Positions 28,654 to 38,344 are shown, counted from the stretch's first letter. The stretch is DNA of 61,780 nt from Fidelibacterota bacterium (GCA_016844945.1 JAERTJ010000143.1:1-61780); one strand, 5' to 3'. Translations and numbers: made by a program. Notes: generated by a model from the letters alone, not told the origin.

Positions 28654-30957
28654 ATGTTACCTCAATCCAAAAAGGTCATCGGCGATGAGAAAAAGTATCA
28701 CCTCTGGCTAAGAGTCAGTCAGGTATCTCTGATTGCTTTATTGTTGGTGGTTACAGCCTTGTTTTTTCCTAAAGGCAAAATGTTCCAATTCAACTACGAT
28801 GTTGATCAAATCACCACTGAAACAATCATCGCTCCTTTTGATTTCGATATTCTCAAAACTGAAGAAGCTCTTGACCAGGACAGATTAGAACGTGAGAATG
28901 CGATTCAGCCTGTTTTCATCTGGGATAATACAACGCGTGATCAGGTAAACCAAAATATAGATGATATTCGTTCAAACCTTGCAAGCTGGTATCAGGCGGA
29001 GAAGGATCTTTCCGCTAAAAGAGAAATCTGGAGTTCCCTCAACGATAGCGTTGCTCAAGACTCAATGAAATTGGAGCTTCAGGAAGACTCGCTTCGGGTA
29101 TTGAATGTTAAGCTTGAGCTCCAGAATCAGGGGCTCCAGAATTTAGGCACACCTCGTTGGGACTATTTTCTTGAAAGAGGACCCTCTACTCGACAACTTG
29201 CGAATTCCGTAAAACAAGCGCTCTTACCCCAATACATGTTGGGCATCATCGGGACACTGCCTCCTGAGCAGGATGTGGCAAGAATCACTATGATTATGCG
29301 CGGCAAAGAATCCAGCAGAAACCCTCAGGACTTTCGTCAGTTATCCCAGGCGTGGGAGAGTGTGGAAAAGGTATTGATCTCCAACTATCTGGAGCGAGAT
29401 CCAAGATTGATGCAACTTGCAGAAGACATAGCCAGGGCAGTCATGGTCTCGAATCTGAACTATTCAGAAGAACTCACTACAAACAGAATAGCTGAAGCAC
29501 GTAACCTGGTGCCCATCAGCGTGGGTAAGGTGTTTCAGAATGAGCGGATTGTCGATGCAAACACCAGGGTCACACCCCAAATAAAACAAAAATTAAACTC
29601 TCTTGAGAAAGAGTATATCCGTAAAGGCTATGGTCAATCCACTGCAAACAACCTGACGACCTTCATGGGTAAAATCATGCTTTCAGCATTTTTGCTCTTT
29701 TTCTTTTTTGCTTATCTACAAACTTATCGTAGCCAGATATATAATGATATAAAACTAATTGCACTTGTCGGGATAATTTTTGTTCTCCAGCTGGCATTGG
29801 CTCATCTAGTTGTTTATCGATTGGGTTGGTCAGAATTCTTTGTCCCCATGAGTATTGCAGCCATGATATTCACAGTGGTCTTCGATGGCAGGATCGCTTT
29901 TATTATTATGGTCACTCTGACACTGCTCACAGGGATAATTTTGAGCAATAATATCCCCTTTATCGTCGCCAACTTATTTGTTTCATCACTGGCCATCTAT
30001 ACGGTACGGCGACTTCGCTCCAGGTCCCAGATTCTTTGGAGTATTCTGGCTGTCACATCTGGATATGTTGCCGTGATTGCTGTATTTGAAATGATAAAAT
30101 TCAGTAGCTGGGAATCGGTTATGGAGCATATGGTATTTGCTACCGCAAATGGTGTTTTATCGCCACTCCTGTCTTATGGTATCCTGGTGTTGATTGAAAG
30201 AGTATTTAAAATTACCACCAATCTGACGCTTTTGGAACTGCTGGATTTTAACAATAAACTTCTAAGCAATCTGGCAATGAAGGCTCCGGGCACTTTTAAG
30301 CACAGCATTGATGTGGGTAACCTGGCTGTTGCTGCAGCAGAAGCGGTAGGTGCCAACTCACTTTTAGCTCGTGTAGGCGCTTATTATCATGATATAGGTA
30401 AGGCTGAGAAACCTGAATACTTTATCGAAAACCAACTTCGGGGTACAAATAAACACGAGAAGCTATCTCCACGCCTCAGTGCCACCGTAATTGTTGCCCA
30501 TGTAAAGGATGGAATAAAACTGGCTGATGATTTTAATCTCCCATCCATCGTAGCTGATTTTATACCTATGCACCACGGTAGAACTCGGGTAGAATACTTT
30601 TACCAACAAGCTCTAGCACGCGCCAAGGAGACAGAGTCAGATATCAATGAGGCTGATTTTCAGTATCCAGGTCCCCGACCTAACACGAAGGAAACAGGTA
30701 TTCTCATGATAGCTGAAGCAATTGAAGCAGCAACGCGTTCACTAAAGAATCCCAATCCTCAAAGAATTAAATCTCTTATGGATACAATTATTGAGAGCCG
30801 TATTAAAGGTGGGGAAATGACCAACTGCCCACTGACATTCAGGGACTTGGAAATTATTAAAAGTGCCATGATGCCAGTACTCACAGGCAGTATGCATGAA
30901 CGAATAGAGTATCCAGGTCAACGTGCAAAATTGCACATTATGGATGATGAAGACTGA
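28654..30957 (+). CDS. pgpH: 7TM-HD phosphohydrolase, PgpH-like cyclic-di-AMP phosphodiesterase
   Basis: 767 residues. A first membrane helix (about 25-45) is followed by a large extracytoplasmic 7TMR-HDED domain (50-340), seven helices (about 345-525) and a cytoplasmic HD domain with APGTFKHSIDVGNLA and YYHDIGK (His579-Asp580). In Firmicutes PgpH hydrolyses c-di-AMP; the same activity is likely here but no diadenylate cyclase gene is in the window. It is followed by ybeY, a common neighbour across bacteria. Confidence 0.93.
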   Translation: MLPQSKKVIGDEKKYHLWLRVSQVSLIALLLVVTALFFPKGKMFQFNYDVDQITTETIIAPFDFDILKTEEALDQDRLERENAIQPVFIWDNTTRDQVNQNIDDIRSNLASWYQAEKDLSAKREIWSSLNDSVAQDSMKLELQEDSLRVLNVKLELQNQGLQNLGTPRWDYFLERGPSTRQLANSVKQALLPQYMLGIIGTLPPEQDVARITMIMRGKESSRNPQDFRQLSQAWESVEKVLISNYLERDPRLMQLAEDIARAVMVSNLNYSEELTTNRIAEARNLVPISVGKVFQNERIVDANTRVTPQIKQKLNSLEKEYIRKGYGQSTANNLTTFMGKIMLSAFLLFFFFAYLQTYRSQIYNDIKLIALVGIIFVLQLALAHLVVYRLGWSEFFVPMSIAAMIFTVVFDGRIAFIIMVTLTLLTGIILSNNIPFIVANLFVSSLAIYTVRRLRSRSQILWSILAVTSGYVAVIAVFEMIKFSSWESVMEHMVFATANGVLSPLLSYGILVLIERVFKITTNLTLLELLDFNNKLLSNLAMKAPGTFKHSIDVGNLAVAAAEAVGANSLLARVGAYYHDIGKAEKPEYFIENQLRGTNKHEKLSPRLSATVIVAHVKDGIKLADDFNLPSIVADFIPMHHGRTRVEYFYQQALARAKETESDINEADFQYPGPRPNTKETGILMIAEAIEAATRSLKNPNPQRIKSLMDTIIESRIKGGEMTNCPLTFRDLEIIKSAMMPVLTGSMHERIEYPGQRAKLHIMDDED

Positions 30958-30995
30958 TTCCGAATCCAATCGATCAGATAGAGTTATTGCCACTC

Positions 30996-31418
30996 ATGCA
31001 AATTGAAGTGAGTAATCCAGTTGCTGGATTAAAACCATCTTTCTTTAGTGAATGTGTGGAGCTGGTTTTATCAGGCGAAAATAAACCAGCCGAATATGTT
31101 AATGTGGTTTTTCTTCCCAGAGACGATCTCCGTCAGCTTAAAAAGGAATATTTTGGTCTGGATGTTTATACAGATGTTATCACATTTAACTTGAATAACC
31201 CAGATGAAATTCTGGAAGGTGAAATATATCTCTCCTTTGAACAGATAGAGGAAAATGCCGGATTGTTTAAGACAAAACCTATAGATGAATTAAGAAGGAT
31301 ATTGATCCATGGGTGTTTACATTTATGTGGATATGAAGATGATACTCAAGTTTTAAAGGATCAAATGACAGACCTGGAAAATCAATATATTGAAAATCTA
31401 CTTAACACGGAACATTAA
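30996..31418 (+). CDS. ybeY: Endoribonuclease YbeY, 16S rRNA maturation
   Basis: Involved in 16S rRNA 3' processing and ribosome quality control. 140 residues from the ATG at 30996 (TTG 30987 is the alternative). The metal motif HGxLHLxGYDH appears as HGCLHLCGYED: His105 and His109 are kept, but the third ligand position is Asp115 in place of His. This variant also occurs in Bacteroidetes YbeY, so activity is not excluded. It shares its last base with the ATG of the next gene. Confidence 0.92.
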   Translation: MQIEVSNPVAGLKPSFFSECVELVLSGENKPAEYVNVVFLPRDDLRQLKKEYFGLDVYTDVITFNLNNPDEILEGEIYLSFEQIEENAGLFKTKPIDELRRILIHGCLHLCGYEDDTQVLKDQMTDLENQYIENLLNTEH

Positions 31419-32716
31419 TGGAATTAACTGATTTTTTCGAATCAACGCTTATCTGGCAGATTGTTCTGTTCATCATTCTGCTAGGTGTTTCTGCTTTCTT
31501 CTCCGGTTCTGAAACCGCACTGTTTAATCTTAAACGGAACGATGTCGATAAATTAAAACACGATCTTGCACCTTCATCGAGATTAATTGTACGGCTTTTA
31601 TCAACACCCAAGCGGTTATTAATTACAATTCTTACTGGAAATACGATTGTCAACGTTGCACTTGCTTCAATGGCGGCGCTTATAACTGCGGAGCTTGCCA
31701 GTCAGAGCGGTGTGAATCAAGTGCTTGCACTTGCTATAGAAACAATCGTTTTAACGATAGTCCTCGTGATCCTCGGTGAGATAACTCCCAAGGTCCTCGC
31801 CATGAGACATTCGCTGGGGTTTGCATCCCGTGTTATTGGAACCCTTTCAGTGATATTTAGATTGTTTTCTCCAATAGCACAGGTGGTCTACAACCTGGTC
31901 GAAAAGATGGTGAATATCACCGGTCTCCAACCAGAGGAAAACTTCACATCTGACGAGGAAATTAAGGAACTGGTTGAACTTGGACAGGATCAAGGTGTTA
32001 TTGGAGAAGATGAGAAGGAAATGATTCACTCAATCATTGAGTTTGGGGACACCCAGGCAAAAGAAATCATGATCCCGCGCCCAGATGTCGTGATGTTTCA
32101 TACAGAGATGTCCAGGAATGAAGTTTTAACGCTTATCCGAGAATCAGGATATTCAAAATACCCCCTTTATCGAGATCAAATTGATCAAATTAAAGGCATC
32201 GTGTTCATAAAAGATATATTGCCCTACCTGCACAGTATTTCCCAACGTATAAATCTTGAACGTCTTGCACGCCCAGCTATGTTTGTACCAGAGCATCAGC
32301 ACATCGATGATTTGCTGCGTGACATGCAAAAACAAAAGCAAAAGCTGGGAATTGTAGTTGATGAATACGGTGGTTTCTCAGGTATGATTGCTGTGGAAGA
32401 TATTATTGAAGAGGTTCTCGGTGATCTCAAAGATGAAATTGATGATTCAGCTGAGGAAATTGAAATTGAAGCCCTGGACCCCAATGCATTTATGATAGAA
32501 GCATCAACCCACCTTGATGATGTTGCGGAGGTCTTGGGAATAGAGTTTGAAGAAGATCGAGACTATGATTCTATCGGAGGTTTAATCTACTCGAGTCTGG
32601 GAAATATTCCTGCACCTGGAGAAATGGTGGAACATGAAAACTTTAAGTTTGAAGTTGTAGCCGTTGAGAAAAATAGAATTGAAAAGGTTAAAGCAACCAG
32701 AATAGAGAAGAAGTAA
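31418..32716 (+). CDS. CNNM/CorC-HlyC family membrane protein with CBS domains
   Basis: 432 residues. An N-terminal DUF21/CNNM membrane domain (about 10-190; FFSGSETALFNLKRNDVDKL is characteristic) precedes a CBS pair (about 205-330, MIPRPDVVMFHTEMS and VDEYGGFSGMIAVEDIIEE) and a CorC_HlyC C-terminal domain (345-425). Such proteins are thought to move or sense divalent cations, notably magnesium; GldE of gliding bacteria is a relative. It overlaps ybeY by one base, and mazG starts on the base after its stop. Confidence 0.9.
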   Translation: MELTDFFESTLIWQIVLFIILLGVSAFFSGSETALFNLKRNDVDKLKHDLAPSSRLIVRLLSTPKRLLITILTGNTIVNVALASMAALITAELASQSGVNQVLALAIETIVLTIVLVILGEITPKVLAMRHSLGFASRVIGTLSVIFRLFSPIAQVVYNLVEKMVNITGLQPEENFTSDEEIKELVELGQDQGVIGEDEKEMIHSIIEFGDTQAKEIMIPRPDVVMFHTEMSRNEVLTLIRESGYSKYPLYRDQIDQIKGIVFIKDILPYLHSISQRINLERLARPAMFVPEHQHIDDLLRDMQKQKQKLGIVVDEYGGFSGMIAVEDIIEEVLGDLKDEIDDSAEEIEIEALDPNAFMIEASTHLDDVAEVLGIEFEEDRDYDSIGGLIYSSLGNIPAPGEMVEHENFKFEVVAVEKNRIEKVKATRIEKK

Positions 32717-33523
32717 ATGGGCGATCATGACCAGGCATCTGCTGAAAAGGAACTGAGCCGCCTGATTGAAATTGTAGCAAAACTAAGAGGACCGGATGGT
32801 TGTCCATGGGATATTGAGCAAACCTCCGAAAGTATGATACCCTTCTTACTGGAAGAGGCCTATGAAGTAGTTGAGACGATTGAAACTGGTGATACTAACG
32901 AGCTGAAATCTGAATTGGGTGATTTACTATTACACATAGTTATGCAGGCTCAGATAGCTGATGAAACAAGCAAGTTTAAACTTCAAGATTCAATAAGATC
33001 AATCAATGAAAAATTGATTCGGCGACATCCCCATGTGTTTGGTGAGAACAATAGCAAAGAGAAACGCATAGAGGATGCGAAAGAAAACTGGGAGAAAGCC
33101 AAACAGAGTGAGGGACGAAAGAGCTGGATAGATGGAGTCCCCAAAAATCTTCCCGGCTTGATACGAGCACAACGTGTCCAGGAAAAAGCTTCAAACGTTG
33201 GTTTTGATTGGGATGACGTCATGCCAGCGCTTGAAAAATGCCATGAAGAAATTGATGAACTGATAGAAGTTTGGCGTGAGGGAGATCAGGAAAGGTCAAA
33301 AGAGGAGTTTGGTGACGTTCTGTTTAGTCTTGTAAATGTAGGTCGGTTAATGAAACTGGATAGCGAAAGTTCCATGCGACTTGCTGTGGATAAGTTTGAT
33401 GCCAGATTTAGGGCATTAGAGAATGAATTCGAAGATGCAAAAAGGGATCTTGTTGCTGCAAGCCTTGAGGAAATGGATGAAGTCTGGGATCGTATAAAAC
33501 ATAATGTCAACTATCGCAAATAA
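32717..33523 (+). CDS. mazG: Nucleoside triphosphate pyrophosphohydrolase MazG
   Basis: Hydrolyses NTPs to NMPs, clearing aberrant nucleotides. 268 residues with two MazG all-alpha domains. The first metal site is LLEEAYEVVETI with ELGDLLLH (about 35-75), the second is CHEEIDELIEVW with EEFGDVLFSLVN (about 175-205). LRGPDGCPWDIEQT at the start is diagnostic. It ends the packed recJ-to-mazG run. Confidence 0.95.
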   Translation: MGDHDQASAEKELSRLIEIVAKLRGPDGCPWDIEQTSESMIPFLLEEAYEVVETIETGDTNELKSELGDLLLHIVMQAQIADETSKFKLQDSIRSINEKLIRRHPHVFGENNSKEKRIEDAKENWEKAKQSEGRKSWIDGVPKNLPGLIRAQRVQEKASNVGFDWDDVMPALEKCHEEIDELIEVWREGDQERSKEEFGDVLFSLVNVGRLMKLDSESSMRLAVDKFDARFRALENEFEDAKRDLVAASLEEMDEVWDRIKHNVNYRK

Positions 33524-33685
33524 TTCGAACCGTCCCATTTATACTTACCTGGTTAAAGAAAAATTCAGATGATAAAGCCTAACAGAAGAACGTTATTAAT
33601 TGTTTAAATAAAGTACTTGGCATTGGCAAGTTAAAACTCTAGTTTAACGAAATTATTTTAACCGCATAAATCAGGAGGTTTCTTA

Positions 33686-34054
33686 ATGGTTGATAAACCA
33701 GCAATAGGCAATCAGGGGAAAAGATATTCAGCTGAGGAAAAAGCTGAGATGTTTAAATTTATTGCTGCCTACGATTCTGAGCATAAACGCGGGGGGATGA
33801 AAGCCGCCAGTGAAAAATATGGAGTGTCTGTTGTAACTCTCAGTAACTGGAAAAAAAAGGACCAGGGTCCCAAAAAAAGAAAAGTGAAAGCAAAAGCAAA
33901 GAAAACTGCACCAAAGAAAGTAGTTAAAACTACCGCTGCTCCAGCTTTATCTGATATGGAAACCCCCGAAGCTATATTAAATAGACTTCAAGCAATACGC
34001 AGTGAGATTCATGCCCTGGAAAGTGAGTATAACACACTTAAGAAAAAACTTTAG
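33686..34054 (+). CDS. Small HTH protein with lysine-rich linker and C-terminal coiled coil
   Basis: 122 residues. Residues 13-58 (RYSAEEKAEMFKFIAAY, AASEKYGVSVVTLSNWKKK) look like the transposase-type helix-turn-helix. Residues 59-88 are almost only K/A/P/T (KKRKVKAKAKKTAPKK). Residues 92-122 are heptad-rich (ILNRLQAIRSEIHALESEYN). AGGAGG seven bases before the ATG predicts strong translation. There is no catalytic domain and no inverted repeat of an insertion sequence, so it looks like a stand-alone DNA-binding or nucleoid-associated protein. The exact family is unknown to me. Confidence 0.7.
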   Translation: MVDKPAIGNQGKRYSAEEKAEMFKFIAAYDSEHKRGGMKAASEKYGVSVVTLSNWKKKDQGPKKRKVKAKAKKTAPKKVVKTTAAPALSDMETPEAILNRLQAIRSEIHALESEYNTLKKKL

Positions 34055-34062
34055 TCGTCTAG

Positions 34063-34087
34063 TCAGGTCAAGAGTTATCTGACCTGA
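34063..34087 (+). repeat. Hairpin downstream of HTH gene
   Basis: TCAGGTCA (34063-34070) pairs with TGACCTGA (34080-34087) around a nine-base loop. There is no T tract; it may protect the mRNA end ahead of the terminator that follows. Confidence 0.55.
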
Positions 34088-34107
34088 TGGCGGTCGTATC
34101 AAACAAG

Positions 34108-34139
34108 AAAAGGTGGGTTTGCGTCCACCTTTTTTTATT
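34108..34139. terminator. Bidirectional Rho-independent terminator
   Basis: AAAAGGTGG (34108-34116) / CCACCTTTT (34125-34133) with an eight-base loop and T tracts on both sides. It serves the HTH gene and the convergent PAP2 gene. Confidence 0.88.
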
Positions 34140-34159
34140 AACTCGAATAATAAACCATG

Positions 34160-34711
34160 TTATGTAGTAATTGTCTGAATATGAGTTAACACCCAGTAAA
34201 TCAAACTTACCCAGAACGCACCATGAGCCCATCCCGTTATCACATCTAATGGAAAATGTGCACCACAGTAAACGCGTGAATACCCTACCAGGAGTGAAAG
34301 TGGAATGAGAATCCATCCTACCCATGGTAATATTAAGGTGAATCCCAGAGCTATAGCCATTGTGTTGGACGCATGATTTGATGGAAAGGATTTAAGCCCC
34401 TTATTCATCGTACCCAGGGATCGAACATCATCGAATTGCTTACCGGGGCGTATTCGATCAGTATTGGGTTTTATCAGTCTGGCATTGATACCGTCAGCAG
34501 CACCGGCTCCCAGGCCTCCAATAAAAAGTGCCAGGATACCAGTTTCCCAATTGAGATAAACCAATATCATGGAGAATGTTAGCGTTGGAAACAACCACTG
34601 ATAAGGGTCAGAGATCATTGTCATTAACTTGTCAAGTCGTGGATGTGACCAATCATTCGCAATTCTATAGATCAGCCTTTTTTCAAACCTGGAGATGGGA
34701 AGTTTTATCAT
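34160..34711 (-). CDS. PAP2-family membrane phosphatase
   Basis: 183 residues, about five hydrophobic helices. The three PAP2 phosphatase signatures are present: KPNTDRIRP (K-x6-RP), SFPSNHAS (PSGH-like) and SRVYCGAHFPLDV (SR-x5-H-x3-D). Typical substrates are undecaprenyl pyrophosphate, phosphatidylglycerol phosphate or lipid A phosphates; which applies is not visible. It is a single gene ending at the bidirectional terminator. Confidence 0.92.
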   Translation of the reverse strand: MIKLPISRFEKRLIYRIANDWSHPRLDKLMTMISDPYQWLFPTLTFSMILVYLNWETGILALFIGGLGAGAADGINARLIKPNTDRIRPGKQFDDVRSLGTMNKGLKSFPSNHASNTMAIALGFTLILPWVGWILIPLSLLVGYSRVYCGAHFPLDVITGWAHGAFWVSLIYWVLTHIQTITT

Positions 34712-34830
34712 GGGACAAAAATGAATACTTCACGACCGAATTGCTACTATTTTATCTAATGGAATATTTAATTAAATGGGGTTGAATTACCGTGTCCTAA
34801 TGATCACGTATACAATTTAAGGAAGAGAAA

Positions 34831-35565
34831 ATGAGATACTTACAAATCTTGAATTTCACACTCTTATTAACCCTGATAGCCTGTGCTGTCCCAGAGAATA
34901 CTCGACAACTAGAACCTCAGGTTGGTAAGTTAAAAGTAGGATTCGATATCGATGATACTGTCCTCTTCTCACGAGATAATTTTCTTTTAGCTCCGCATAT
35001 GAGTGATGACCCAGATCATCTTGATTATGGCTGGGTAAACCTACATGACAGTTTGCATTCCGTAATCATAGAGCCTGTAGCTGAGTTAATTGGATACTTA
35101 AGGGCACATGGGCATACCATTTACTTCATTACGGCTCGCCCAGGGATCAATGGCGAGGCAGTCGCGCGCCATTTGAGTCGGGAGTTAAACTTTCCCGTTG
35201 TGGTAGATGAAAATTTGTTTTTCTCGCCAAAAGAGAGGGAACCTGAGACAGGACATAAATTCACGACCAAACACAAACGCATCTCGAGTCTTGGATTACA
35301 TATATTTTATGGGGATTCCGACACAGATATCATTGCTGCCAGCATCGCTGGTGTAAGAGCGGTCCGGGTGGTTCGTGATCCACGATCAGTTGAGGCTTAC
35401 AGCAGGAACTATTTTGGAGATACTCGAGGTGAACCTAAATCAAGGGCACCGTTTTCTGAACGTGAGTATCAGAAGTTTATCTCAGGTGGCGTGGGTCCAT
35501 TCGGTGAAACTATATACCCGATTTTCTCATCTGGTCCTGATTCCACCCAGGTTTTGAAACCCTAG
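34831..35565 (+). CDS. Class B (AphA-like) acid phosphatase, lipoprotein
   Basis: 244 residues. The signal peptide ends in LLTLIAC, placing a lipidated cysteine near residue 18, so it is probably membrane-anchored on the periplasmic side. The HAD motif KVGFDIDDTVLFSRDNF contains the DxDDT nucleophile of class B enzymes; motif 2 is FITARPG and motif 4 FYGDSDTDI. It releases phosphate from nucleotides or other monoesters. It is not linked to the pst cluster. Its TAG stop interlocks with that of the convergent hydrolase in CTAG. Confidence 0.88.
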   Translation: MRYLQILNFTLLLTLIACAVPENTRQLEPQVGKLKVGFDIDDTVLFSRDNFLLAPHMSDDPDHLDYGWVNLHDSLHSVIIEPVAELIGYLRAHGHTIYFITARPGINGEAVARHLSRELNFPVVVDENLFFSPKEREPETGHKFTTKHKRISSLGLHIFYGDSDTDIIAASIAGVRAVRVVRDPRSVEAYSRNYFGDTRGEPKSRAPFSEREYQKFISGGVGPFGETIYPIFSSGPDSTQVLKP

Positions 35566-38183
35566 TTTTGAGAGGGGACTATTTCTACGCTATAAACGCG
35601 GAATAAATTTATTTGCCCATTCATGTTTTTCACCGGGAGTGATTCCTGATCCAGGGTCAATGTATTCACACCTGCCTTAAATAGTGCTTTTGCCCAGGAT
35701 GTTGTAGCCAGGTTATCCGCTGACTCTGTATGTGGAAAGCTGATCATCTGTTCCAACCACCATTCATTAATAGCCAGTTTTGCCAGGCCACAGGTGTTGC
35801 CAGTATTGATGGGTCCAGAATCATTGGTGTAGATGAATCGGACCAGGTAATTCCCATCAGACGGCACTGAAAAACTCATTGTTATGTATGCATTATCTTT
35901 CCCTAGCTCAATATAGTATGGCGCCTCAGCACTGAGCATCAGGGATGCAGATGGTCCAAGATAGTGAGGCTTGGAAGGCAGACTCTTCAGCCCTGAATCA
36001 TCAAAAGCTCTTACGCTAAAAAATCCGTTAATCGAATCCGATATGACTGCTGGTGATTGTACCAGTGTGTCCAGGATCTGTCCATTTAATTCTATAATTG
36101 CCACATTTGAATCTGTTGACCACATCAGTGTGTCGTTGATCCATTGGTATTGGGGCATCTCTGGTACCTTAAAATCACTTTGGGTAAGTGAGATGGACCT
36201 GTCTGTTTTATCGTGATCCAGATGGATCTTAATATCTAGTTCTCCTCCATTAAGGGGGATCGGGGCACCGGGTTCCAGGATCTTGCCATTCACCATTATC
36301 GAGGTGATTGATTCGCCAGAACCTTCCAGTGATATAGAAATCCTGGTATCATGTAGCAGGAGGTTTGAGAGCGTAAATTGATCCCAGGTAAAGGGGTTAT
36401 TTGGTTTCAGAATCAGGTCAAAACCCTTTCGATCAAAATCGTAGGTAATTGAAATTCCGAAAAGCCCTTTATAGATGGAACTTAACCAACCACCCACACT
36501 CCATAGTTGGCGATCAGAGTTAATGGCGGTGACATCTGGTCTACCATTGTTATAATGATAGTTCTCACGGTGTGATAGAAACATGGTAGCAGCGCGGATT
36601 AACCCTTTAAATGCATGTCTGTAGCTATGCTGATCACTCACCTGCTTGGCTGCAAGCAAGCCATAGGCTTCAACAAATGGCCAGATCGCCTTGTTGTGAT
36701 AGGGTGGGGAGTGCGGTAGTTGGTGTGAAATGACCGGACTGCCATATTCAGTACGAGGGTAGCTTTTCACCAGCTGAGCCGCCTGATCTGAAAACGAATT
36801 GATATATAGTATAGCCAGAGATTCACCCAGTAGATCTCTGTGAGAAGCTGGTATCCATGATGGATTTGCCATGACATAACTTGCTGGAGCATTCAGATCC
36901 GCATTCCAGAAGTGGTTGAGGATATTATGATCAAGCCGTTGAATCAGTTCTGGCCAGGAATAGATGATATCCTGCTGATCAACTGCCAGAGCCAATCCAA
37001 TTTCAAGGGCACGTTTGAATATTATGTTCGTTGAAAGGGCATGAGAGGCATGGATCTGTGCAGGTGTCATCCAATCTGGATAGGTCTGCTCACGCCAGTC
37101 TTCAAAACTCGTTTCACCCAGGAGCATCCCCGATACCGGATCTCGGTTCCAGAGGAGATCTTCGCGGAGGGCTTGGATGACCGGACCCCTGATTTCATCA
37201 AGCCAAGCTTGATCGCCAGTAGCCAGAAAGACTTCCCAGGCAGCCAGCGTCCATGTATGACGATCACTGGAAATGGGCCAGGCGCCTCCTGTACCTGTAT
37301 CCTGAATAATTCTACCCTCAGGACTCAGTTTTGCCCTGAGGCTAGTTTTTACATTTTCAGGGAAGAGGTATGCAAGTGATAATTGGGCTGCATATGAAAC
37401 GTCTCGTGTCCAAACCCCTGACCACTCCTTGCCAGCGGAAAAGGCACCATCATGGCGGATGTTTAAGATTGCTTCTTCCAGAGCCATATTGGTGAGGGCT
37501 TCCAGAATAGGAGCATCAGGACTGGAAAATTGAGGGAAATTGGATAAATCTTCTGAGAGTTCCCAGGATCGTTCGCTTTGCTCATTTGATGGCGGTGTGA
37601 ATTGAATGGTCAGCTCATAGATTGAATCCTGATCAATATCATGAAATTTTAATTCTTCTGGAGCCATTCCCTGATCCCAGATCCACTGTAGAGGGGTCGT
37701 TCCACCTGCAATGTATAGACCATCGAAACCAGCTGCGTTAACTGTATCATTGGTTGGTGTTACGAAATATCCATTCGAATGAAAGTCAGACAGAATGGGC
37801 CGCATATCAACTCGGAAATGGACATTGGTTACTTGTGTGATAGGTTCTGTAGAGTGGGCGAATGGGGGCGTGTGTCTCCCAAATTTTAAGAGCGGCGGAA
37901 AAAATTCAATGACACCAGGAGGAATGACCAGGTGGTGGTCCTTGCCAAATCCGCCTTCGTTGTCCTTCCCGTTCAGACTCAATTTATAAAGAATGGGCTG
38001 GGGAAGGCTCATCTCACGCTGCATGGGATAATTGGAGGTCATCTCAGTCGGACTGACAACTCTGGCTACATACTCACCATCAACAACTTTTGCAGCATTA
38101 ATCTGAAATCCATCATCATTGCGCTCACAAGCTGTTAACAGGATTAAACTCAGACTTAAAATTGAAACTACTTTATTTCCCAT
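35562..38183 (-). CDS. Large lipoprotein glycoside hydrolase, six-hairpin fold with C-terminal carbohydrate-binding-like domain
   Basis: 873 residues with a lipoprotein signal (SLILLTAC, Cys19). An N-terminal beta domain (about 25-215) precedes an (alpha/alpha)6 catalytic domain (about 225-620) with SGVWTRDVSYAAQLSLAY, TGTGGAWPISSDRHTW, GETSFEDWREQTYPDW and HNKAIWPFVEAYG, as in MGH1/GH63/trehalase-like enzymes. The C-terminal 130 residues (IELGKDNAYITMSFSVP..) resemble CBM6/35 modules. It probably trims an alpha-linked oligosaccharide at the cell surface. The substrate is not assignable. Confidence 0.75.
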   Translation of the reverse strand: MGNKVVSILSLSLILLTACERNDDGFQINAAKVVDGEYVARVVSPTEMTSNYPMQREMSLPQPILYKLSLNGKDNEGGFGKDHHLVIPPGVIEFFPPLLKFGRHTPPFAHSTEPITQVTNVHFRVDMRPILSDFHSNGYFVTPTNDTVNAAGFDGLYIAGGTTPLQWIWDQGMAPEELKFHDIDQDSIYELTIQFTPPSNEQSERSWELSEDLSNFPQFSSPDAPILEALTNMALEEAILNIRHDGAFSAGKEWSGVWTRDVSYAAQLSLAYLFPENVKTSLRAKLSPEGRIIQDTGTGGAWPISSDRHTWTLAAWEVFLATGDQAWLDEIRGPVIQALREDLLWNRDPVSGMLLGETSFEDWREQTYPDWMTPAQIHASHALSTNIIFKRALEIGLALAVDQQDIIYSWPELIQRLDHNILNHFWNADLNAPASYVMANPSWIPASHRDLLGESLAILYINSFSDQAAQLVKSYPRTEYGSPVISHQLPHSPPYHNKAIWPFVEAYGLLAAKQVSDQHSYRHAFKGLIRAATMFLSHRENYHYNNGRPDVTAINSDRQLWSVGGWLSSIYKGLFGISITYDFDRKGFDLILKPNNPFTWDQFTLSNLLLHDTRISISLEGSGESITSIMVNGKILEPGAPIPLNGGELDIKIHLDHDKTDRSISLTQSDFKVPEMPQYQWINDTLMWSTDSNVAIIELNGQILDTLVQSPAVISDSINGFFSVRAFDDSGLKSLPSKPHYLGPSASLMLSAEAPYYIELGKDNAYITMSFSVPSDGNYLVRFIYTNDSGPINTGNTCGLAKLAINEWWLEQMISFPHTESADNLATTSWAKALFKAGVNTLTLDQESLPVKNMNGQINLFRVYSVEIVPSQN

Positions 38184-38324
38184 GACTCAATTCCTTATTA
38201 ATTCCGCTTAAACTAATTATTCAAACAGGGATGGCTAATTCCTTTGTGGTCATATCTAACGAAATCATAAATATCAAATGAGATGAAAGCAGTTATTGAA
38301 ATTCGATTTACAAACTATATATTC

Positions 38325-38344
38325 CATACCGACCAGTCGGTATG
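38325..38344. promoter_or_regulatory. TetR-type operator palindrome upstream of etfBA
   Basis: CATACCGAC (38325-38333) and GTCGGTATG (38336-38344) are perfect inverted arms separated by CA. The ACCGACxxGTCGGT core is a classic site for TetR-family repressors of acyl-CoA metabolism (the Thermus PfmR site is similar). It lies 111 bases before the etfB start and 142 bases from the start of the divergent hydrolase gene. No TetR gene is in the window. Confidence 0.7.
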
